A DNA stretch of 64,000 nt from Hydrogenophaga palleronii_A (GTDB taxonomy: Bacteria; Pseudomonadota; Gammaproteobacteria; Burkholderiales; Burkholderiaceae_C). Position 1 is the stretch's first letter, and each line of letters starts with the position of its first letter. Shown piece by piece: positions 58,862 to 64,000 of the stretch. The notes beneath the pieces are model-generated. The model saw only the letters and a list, made by a program, of their open reading frames with translations. It was not told the origin of the DNA and ran no database searches. Where the stretch lies: positions 124,001-188,000 of the forward strand of contig NZ_JAVDWU010000004.1 of assembly GCF_031457455.1 (NCBI RefSeq), given 5' to 3'. A program made the position numbers and the translations under genes.

Positions 58862-59404
58862 ATGAACAAGCTGCGTCATCTCGCCTATGCAACCGGGCTC
58901 GCGGGGCTGATGGCAGTGCCTGCCGCTCAGGCGCAATCCATTTACGGTGAACTGGGCTATACCGCCTTGTCTGCCAGTGTGTCGGTGCCGGTGCTGGGCG
59001 TGTCCGTCAAATCGGAGCCCGCCATGGCGCGCGCCATGCTCGGCATTTCTCCCTTCGCTGGCCTGGGGGTGGAGGGCATGATCGGGACCGGCGTGCGCGA
59101 CGACCGTCTGCGCGGCAGCGGGGGCATCGACTCCCGCGTGAAGGTGGACGAATTTCTGGGCGTCTACCTCGCCTCGCGCCTGAACCTGGGCCTGGTGGAG
59201 CTGTTTGGACGGGCTGGCGTGGCCGAGACACGGGTCCGCTTCGAAGGGCTGGGAACAGGCAGCGACAGCGGCTTTTCCTACGGTGCCGGTGTGCGCCTGC
59301 TGCCCACCGACAAGCTCACCCTCAGCCTCGACTACATGAACTATCTCGACAAGAGCGGCGTGAAGATCGACGGCTATACGCTCAGCCTGGGCCTGAAGTT
59401 CTGA
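58862..59404 (+). CDS. Outer-membrane beta-barrel protein, 180 aa
   Basis: The protein has a signal peptide (MNKLRHLAYATGLAGLMAVPAAQAQ, cut after about residue 25) and then alternating beta strands (SIYGELGYTALSASVSV, GISPFAGLGVEGMIGTG) ending in SLDYMNYLDKSGVKIDGYTLSLGLKF, with the terminal Phe typical of Bam-assembled barrels. Length suits an eight-stranded OmpA-like or OmpW-like barrel. GGAAGG precedes the ATG. Function is unknown. Confidence 0.82.
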   Translation: MNKLRHLAYATGLAGLMAVPAAQAQSIYGELGYTALSASVSVPVLGVSVKSEPAMARAMLGISPFAGLGVEGMIGTGVRDDRLRGSGGIDSRVKVDEFLGVYLASRLNLGLVELFGRAGVAETRVRFEGLGTGSDSGFSYGAGVRLLPTDKLTLSLDYMNYLDKSGVKIDGYTLSLGLKF

Positions 59405-59449
59405 GGCTCGGCGGGGTTCACGAGCCTTTCCGGAGGGAAGGGCCTCATC

Positions 59450-59528
59450 CAGAGATGCCGTCGGGCCGGCTTTGCCGGACGACTGGCATCGCTCCCTTGA
59501 GGGGGTGACGCGAAGCGGCGCGGGGGTG
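59450..59528 (+). repeat. Dispersed GC-rich hairpin repeat, copy before the M61 gene
   Basis: The copy has CATCCAGAGATGCCGTCGGG, CCGGCTTTGCCGG, CCCTTGAGGGGG and GACGCGAAGCGGCGCGGGGG. It fills the gap between the barrel gene and the convergent M61 gene. Confidence 0.8.
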
Positions 59529-59534
59529 TTCACT

Positions 59535-61370
59535 TCATGCCATCCAGGGCTTCAGCTTGGCCGCCTCACCCACCTGCAAGCGCACCGTGTGCGACTCGGC
59601 GGGCCAGGTCAGCTTGCAGCGCAGCAGTCGCTTGTCGCGAGCGATCACGGCCGTGAGCTGCTCTCGCCGCCCTCTGAGGCCGGCCACCTCGTCCAGCTTG
59701 TGCACCCGCCAGGCCTCGGCGGCCTGACCGCGCTTGGCGGGTGCGAATTCCACGCCCAGCCATTCGTCGCCCGCTGCCATGCCGGCTGCCTCGGCGGCCC
59801 CGCCGCGCAGCACCGTCTTCAGGGCAATGCCGTCTTTTTCGGTGACACGCAGACCCAGCTTCTGCGCCAGGGGCGCCTTTTCCTCCTTGGCCTTGGCGCC
59901 ATGGGCCTCCAGCAGAGCCACCACCGGCAGGTCGGCAGTGCCGTGCACCCAGTCGCGCAGTTCCCGCTCATAGCTGCGTTTGCCCAGGCGCTTGAGCGCA
60001 CGGGCAATGTCGGCCTCTCGGATCGGGCCGCCTTCGCTGCGCTGCCAGAGTTCGCGCATCACGGCGTCGAGGTGGCTGTGCCCTTCGCTGCGCAGGGTGA
60101 GGTCCAGGCACAGCGCCACCAGCGAGCCCTTGGTGTAGTAGCTGACCGTGGCGTTGGGCGTGTTCTCGCCCATGCGGTAGTACTTCACCCAGGCGTCGAA
60201 ACTGGCCTGCGCCACGCTCTGCACCTGGCGACCAGGGGTCTGGTGCACCTGGTTGATGGTCTTGGCGATCAGGTTCAGATAGGCCGCGTCATCGATCAGG
60301 CCGGCGCGGCGCAGCATCAGGTCGTCGTAGTAGCTGGTGAACCCTTCAAAGAACCACAGCAGTTCGGTGTAGTTCTCGCCGGTGTAGTCGTAGCGTTTGA
60401 ACTCGGCCGGGCGCAGCCGCTTCACGTTCCAGGTGTGAAAGTACTCGTGGCTGATCAGACCGAGCAGGGTGGTGTAGCCGTCGGTGGCCTTCAACGCCGG
60501 CGCGGGCGTGGATGACGAATCCGCAAGCCTGGGCAGATCGCTGCGCTCACAGATCAAGGCGGTGGAATTGCGGTGCTCCAGCCCACCGTAGCCGTCGGCG
60601 CTGGCGTACAGCATGAACAAATAGTTCTGAAAGGGGGGAGACTGGTCGCCGTGCCAGAAACCGATCTGGGTTTCACAGATGCGCTGCGTGTCGGCCAGCA
60701 GCCGATCAAAGTCCACCCATGCGCCTGCGCCACTCACCACAAAACGGTGAGGCACACCGCGGGCGACGAACTCGCCGCTCCAGAAATGGCCCATTTCAAA
60801 GGGGCAATCGGCCAGTTCGTCGTAGTGCGCCGCCTCGTACCGGCCAAAACCGGCCGCGTCCACATCCTTTGCTGGCAAGCCGGTGGCGACCTGCCACCCG
60901 GTGGTGAACTCACCGGGCTCTACCACCAGCGCGTGGGGCTGGTCTTCTTGGTCAGCCACACGCAGGCACAGACTGGTGGCGTTGAAGAAACCACGGTGGG
61001 CATCCAGGTAGGCGGTGCGCACCGAGGCGTCGAAGGCGTAGACCTCGTAGTGGAGTTCCAGCGGCTGACCGGGCGCCGCAGTGATCTCCCACTGGTGCTT
61101 GTCGATCTGACGTAATGGCACGGGCTCTGCGCCCTGGATCGCCTGCAGGTGCTGCAGATGCTGAGAAAACTCGCGCACCAGATAGCTGCCCGGGATCCAC
61201 ACCGGCAGACCCACCCGCTGGCGCGCCGCGGGCTGATCGATGGTCAGGGTGATGGCGAACAGGTGCGCATGGGCGTTGAGCACAGAGATTCGGTAGCTCA
61301 GCGCCGGCGCCGCTGACGCGCGCCTGTTTTTGCGGGCTGAGGCGGCGGAGGCGCGTTTGGACAGGGTCAT
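59535..61370 (-). CDS. M61 family metallopeptidase with PDZ domain
   Basis: The 611-aa product resembles glycyl aminopeptidases. The zinc motif is HEYFHTWNVKRLRP (about residues 295-308) followed by LLWFFEGFTSYYDDLMLRRAG, which supplies the third ligand. The N-terminal third is beta-rich (PVWIPGSYLVREFSQHLQHL), and the C-terminal part (about 500-600) resembles a PDZ domain (GLRVTEKDGIALKTVLRGGAAEAAGMAAGDEWLGV). A short basic stretch but no clear signal peptide begins the protein. dsbC lies 88 bp upstream. Confidence 0.93.
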   Translation of the reverse strand: MTLSKRASAASARKNRRASAAPALSYRISVLNAHAHLFAITLTIDQPAARQRVGLPVWIPGSYLVREFSQHLQHLQAIQGAEPVPLRQIDKHQWEITAAPGQPLELHYEVYAFDASVRTAYLDAHRGFFNATSLCLRVADQEDQPHALVVEPGEFTTGWQVATGLPAKDVDAAGFGRYEAAHYDELADCPFEMGHFWSGEFVARGVPHRFVVSGAGAWVDFDRLLADTQRICETQIGFWHGDQSPPFQNYLFMLYASADGYGGLEHRNSTALICERSDLPRLADSSSTPAPALKATDGYTTLLGLISHEYFHTWNVKRLRPAEFKRYDYTGENYTELLWFFEGFTSYYDDLMLRRAGLIDDAAYLNLIAKTINQVHQTPGRQVQSVAQASFDAWVKYYRMGENTPNATVSYYTKGSLVALCLDLTLRSEGHSHLDAVMRELWQRSEGGPIREADIARALKRLGKRSYERELRDWVHGTADLPVVALLEAHGAKAKEEKAPLAQKLGLRVTEKDGIALKTVLRGGAAEAAGMAAGDEWLGVEFAPAKRGQAAEAWRVHKLDEVAGLRGRREQLTAVIARDKRLLRCKLTWPAESHTVRLQVGEAAKLKPWMA

Positions 61371-61458
61371 GACATGAGGTTCAGAGTGCGCGTGCGCCCA
61401 GCTCGGCGACGCGACGGTCGGCGGGCGCAGTCAGCGGGCGTTAGGTAGAAGACCGGAC

Positions 61459-62172
61459 TCAGGGCTTGGCGGTGGCCAGCGCCTGTTCGATCTGGTCGGC
61501 TCCCACTGCGCCGGGCACGCGGCGCCCGTCCACAAAGAAGCTGGCCGGCGTGCCGGTGATGCGGTACTTGCGTCCGAATTCGACATTGCGCTCCAGCGCG
61601 GCGACGTCGCATTTGGCCGGGGCAGGCGTCACGTTGCGCACCATCCAGTCCAGAAAGACCTTGCCCTTGTCCTTGGCGCACCAGATGTTGCGCGACTTGT
61701 CGGCCGAGTCGGGGCCCAGGATGGGGTAGAGGAACACGTGCACGGTCACGTCGTCGATGGTGAGCAGATCGCGTTCGAAGCGCTTGCAGAAACTGCAGTT
61801 GGGGTCTTCGAACACCGCCATCTGACGCGTGCCTTTGCCGCGCACGATGGTGAAAGCGTCCTTCAGAGGCAGGTCCTTGAAGGCGATGGAGGTCAGGCGG
61901 TCCAAGCGCTGGGCGGTGAGGTCGACCCGCGCCTGCGTATCGATGAGCGAGCCCTGGATGAGAAAGTTGCCCTGGGCATCGGTGTAGAAGATGTCGCTCT
62001 CATTGACCCGCACCTCATACAGACCGTTCATCGGCGTCTTGCTGATCTCGTCGATCTTGGGCAGGTTGGGCAGGCGTTCGGCGAGGTTCTTGCGAATGGT
62101 CGCTTCCTGCGCCAGCGCGCCGAGGGAAAACGCCGCCAGCAGGGTCACCAGGAGGGTCTTGAAGGGAGTCAT
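61459..62172 (-). CDS. dsbC: DsbC, periplasmic disulfide isomerase
   Basis: DsbC reshuffles wrong disulfides in exported proteins. The start MTPFKTLLVTLLAAFSLGALAQ (62172) gives 237 aa with a signal peptide of about 21 residues. An N-terminal dimerisation domain precedes a thioredoxin fold with the active site CSFC in FEDPNCSFCKRFERDL; CGYC is usual in E. coli. A second cysteine pair sits at IWCAKDKG and APAKCDV, and the cis-Pro loop is ITGTPASFFVDGRRV. It follows the UbiH-like gene by 59 bp. Confidence 0.94.
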   Translation of the reverse strand: MTPFKTLLVTLLAAFSLGALAQEATIRKNLAERLPNLPKIDEISKTPMNGLYEVRVNESDIFYTDAQGNFLIQGSLIDTQARVDLTAQRLDRLTSIAFKDLPLKDAFTIVRGKGTRQMAVFEDPNCSFCKRFERDLLTIDDVTVHVFLYPILGPDSADKSRNIWCAKDKGKVFLDWMVRNVTPAPAKCDVAALERNVEFGRKYRITGTPASFFVDGRRVPGAVGADQIEQALATAKP

Positions 62173-62231
62173 GTGTGTGCCCGTTGCCGGGTTCCAGAAA
62201 AAGCCAGAAAAGAACAGATAGAGGTTGTGTC

Positions 62232-63401
62232 TCACAGCCCGGCGGCCTGGCGGACCATCCAGTGCTTGAGCGCACCGCTGCGCTCGAATCCCTTCATGCC
62301 CCAGTTGCGCAGCGCCTGAATGCGACTGTCCTGGTGGGCAAACAGGCTGAACAGGCCGTCTGTCACCCAGCTCATCGCACCCACGTCGGCGGCCCGGGCG
62401 CGCTCGTAGCGCCGCAGCAGCTTCAGGTCGCCCAGGTCACGCCAGTACTCGCGGCCGTGCAGCACCCGGGCCAGCTCTGCCGCATCGGCCAGGCCCACGT
62501 TGAGCCCCTGACCGGCCAGGGGGTGCATGGCGTGTGCGGCGTCACCCGCCAGTGCCACGCTGCCTTGTGCCGTGCGGGCGATCCAGCGCTGCGCTTTCGA
62601 GAGTTCCAGCGGCCATGCCTGCGGCGGGCTTTCCAGCGACATTTCACCCAGCACCTCGCCGCAGCGCGACTGCACGGCCTGGGCCAGGTGCTGACCGGCT
62701 TCGGCCAGCCAGGCATCCGCCTGCTGCGTTGGAACAGACCACACCAGCGCCACGGAGTTCCCCTGGGCGCCTTCGAGCGGCAGCAGGGCCATGATCTCGC
62801 CGTCCTGAAACCACTGGCGTGCCACACCACCGTGGGGACGTTCACAGCGCAGACGGGCTGCTACCGCTTTGTGGGGGTAAGGGCGAACGTGGAAATCCAG
62901 CCCGACCTCTTCCCGTGTCTGGCTGCGTTTGCCTTCGCAGACCACGGTCAGTGCGGCGGGCGGCGCTTCATGGAAGCGTTCGATGCTGGCCTGGAAGCTG
63001 ACCGCATCGGCCAGCCGCCGCTCCAGCGCCGGTACATCCACGATCCAGGTGAGCGCGTCCAGGGCTTGATCGTGCGCCTCGAAATGCACCGCGCCACCCT
63101 GGTCGCCCCAGACGTGCATGCCGCTCACCGGGGTGACGGTGGTGGGCGATCCGTTCTCGGCCGCTCCAGCTTCCGGCCAAGCGCGCACAGACCGAAGCAG
63201 TTCGCGCGACGCGGCGTTGAGGGCGTAGGCCCTCACATCGGTTCGCGGTGCCTGGCCTTGTGGCACAGCGGGCTCCACGAGCGCCACCTTCAGGCGGTCG
63301 CGCGCCAGCAACAGGGCCAGTGTCTGACCCACCACACCGCCCCCCCGAATGGTCACGTCAAAACGGCGCTGGGAGGCAGGGCGGGTAGAGGGGGATGACA
63401 T
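62232..63401 (-). CDS. UbiH/UbiF-type FAD-dependent hydroxylase
   Basis: The product (389 aa from the ATG at 63401, MSSPSTRPASQRRF; a second ATG at 63410 is possible) has the FAD-binding loop VTIRGGGVVGQTLALLLARD near the N-terminus and the GD motif VALAGDAAHAMHPLAGQGLNVGLADA near residue 280, the signature of ubiquinone hydroxylases. Which ring position it modifies cannot be decided; no other ubi genes are adjacent. It is divergent from the MOSC gene with about 70 bp between starts. Confidence 0.88.
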   Translation of the reverse strand: MSSPSTRPASQRRFDVTIRGGGVVGQTLALLLARDRLKVALVEPAVPQGQAPRTDVRAYALNAASRELLRSVRAWPEAGAAENGSPTTVTPVSGMHVWGDQGGAVHFEAHDQALDALTWIVDVPALERRLADAVSFQASIERFHEAPPAALTVVCEGKRSQTREEVGLDFHVRPYPHKAVAARLRCERPHGGVARQWFQDGEIMALLPLEGAQGNSVALVWSVPTQQADAWLAEAGQHLAQAVQSRCGEVLGEMSLESPPQAWPLELSKAQRWIARTAQGSVALAGDAAHAMHPLAGQGLNVGLADAAELARVLHGREYWRDLGDLKLLRRYERARAADVGAMSWVTDGLFSLFAHQDSRIQALRNWGMKGFERSGALKHWMVRQAAGL

Positions 63402-63471
63402 GAGGGGCATTTTAGGAGCAGGGCACAATCTGCGATTCACTCTGCTTTTTGGCCCACCCACCGCTGTTGTC

Positions 63472-64000
63472 ATGACTTCTGCCAGTGCCGTTCCCCCATC
63501 CGAGATCCAGGCCACCATCGAACAGCTCTGGATCTACCCGGTCAAGTCCTGTGGCGCCATGGCCATGACCGAAGCAGAGTTGACCGAGACCGGGCTGGCC
63601 TGGGACCGCGCCTGGATGGTGGTGGACGACGAAGGCGAATTCGTGACCCAGCGCGAACTGCCGCGCATGGCCCTGATCACGCCCGCCTTCAAGATGGGGC
63701 AACTGGTGCTGCGCGCGCCGGGCATGCTGGCGCTGCACCTGGCGCTTGATGCCGCCGAATGGCCCGTCAAGGTGCGGGTCTGGGACGATGAAGTGCCCGC
63801 CTACGACATGGGTGATCTGGCCGCCCAATGGTTCAGCGACTTTCTGGGGCCTGACGCCCCCGCCAACCTCAAGCGCCTGCGACTGGTGCGTTTCGACCCC
63901 GAGGTGCGCCGCCTGAGCAGCCTGAAGTGGACCGGCGGACGCGAAGCCACCACCCAGTTTGCCGACGGGTTCGCCATGCTGGTGACCAGCACGGCTTCAC
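63472..64000 (+). CDS. MOSC N-terminal beta-barrel protein (3' end missing)
   Basis: The frame begins MTSASAVPPSEIQATIEQLW and stays open to the window end (176 codons seen). IEQLWIYPVKSCGAMAMTEAEL and WDRAWMVVDDEGEFVTQRELPRMALI match the beta-barrel domain that precedes MOSC sulfur-carrier domains. MOSC proteins act in molybdenum-cofactor-linked sulfur transfer or reduce N-hydroxylated compounds; the catalytic half lies outside the window. Confidence 0.88.
   Translation, partial: MTSASAVPPSEIQATIEQLWIYPVKSCGAMAMTEAELTETGLAWDRAWMVVDDEGEFVTQRELPRMALITPAFKMGQLVLRAPGMLALHLALDAAEWPVKVRVWDDEVPAYDMGDLAAQWFSDFLGPDAPANLKRLRLVRFDPEVRRLSSLKWTGGREATTQFADGFAMLVTSTAS

Overview
The window reads as chromosome of a high-GC betaproteobacterium, order Burkholderiales, most likely a Comamonadaceae member close to Hydrogenophaga or Acidovorax. 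This rests on gene order and protein similarity from memory; no database search was possible. Nearly everything is vertically inherited housekeeping DNA. I see no prophage, insertion sequence with a transposase, CRISPR array or rRNA. The surprises are in the regulatory DNA and in small structured repeats.

Layout. 1-8.0 kb is the end of the division and cell-wall (dcw) cluster: murG (cut by the window edge), murC, ddl, ftsQ, ftsA, ftsZ, lpxC, then a 58-aa membrane protein. 8.2-15.2 kb is a minus-strand block: plsC, a cdsA-like gene, ruvC, mtgA, a TonB-like protein, an RNB ribonuclease and a YqiA-like esterase. 15.3-22.1 kb (plus strand) carries rodA, a dehydrogenase, tldD, aroG behind an aromatic-residue leader peptide and attenuator, and two unknown genes. 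22.3-30.6 kb holds mpl (minus), then an unknown gene, a TlpA-like thioredoxin, accB, accC, prmA, a zinc-ribbon DUF3426 protein and a PfkB sugar kinase.

30.6-41.3 kb is all minus strand: an H1-like histone made of AAPAKK repeats, nrdB, nrdA with a clear sigma-70 promoter and two NrdR boxes, ampD, pilR-pilS, a PP0621-like protein and a CcsA-type membrane protein. 41.4-43.5 kb has ffh and a CbiM-like membrane protein. 43.6-52.3 kb, minus strand, is miaB, glrK, a qseG-like lipoprotein, glrR, opgG, opgH. A TGTC-N10-GACA site and a sigma-54 promoter sit between glrR and opgG, so GlrR probably controls periplasmic glucan synthesis. 52.4-64 kb has a periplasmic protein, a methyltransferase, yaeQ, tRNA-Met(CAT), an enoyl-CoA hydratase divergent from paaG-paaI-paaK with two palindromic operators between them, an outer-membrane barrel, an M61 peptidase, dsbC, a UbiH-like hydroxylase and a MOSC-domain gene cut by the window end.

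Cell-envelope functions dominate: peptidoglycan precursors (murG, murC, ddl), polymerisation (mtgA, rodA), recycling (ampD, mpl), lipid A (lpxC), phospholipid (plsC, cdsA-like) and osmoregulated glucans (opgGH). A GC-rich dispersed hairpin repeat occurs about eight times, once in frame inside mpl. A separate 269-bp element with perfect 31-bp terminal inverted repeats lies at 10469-10737.
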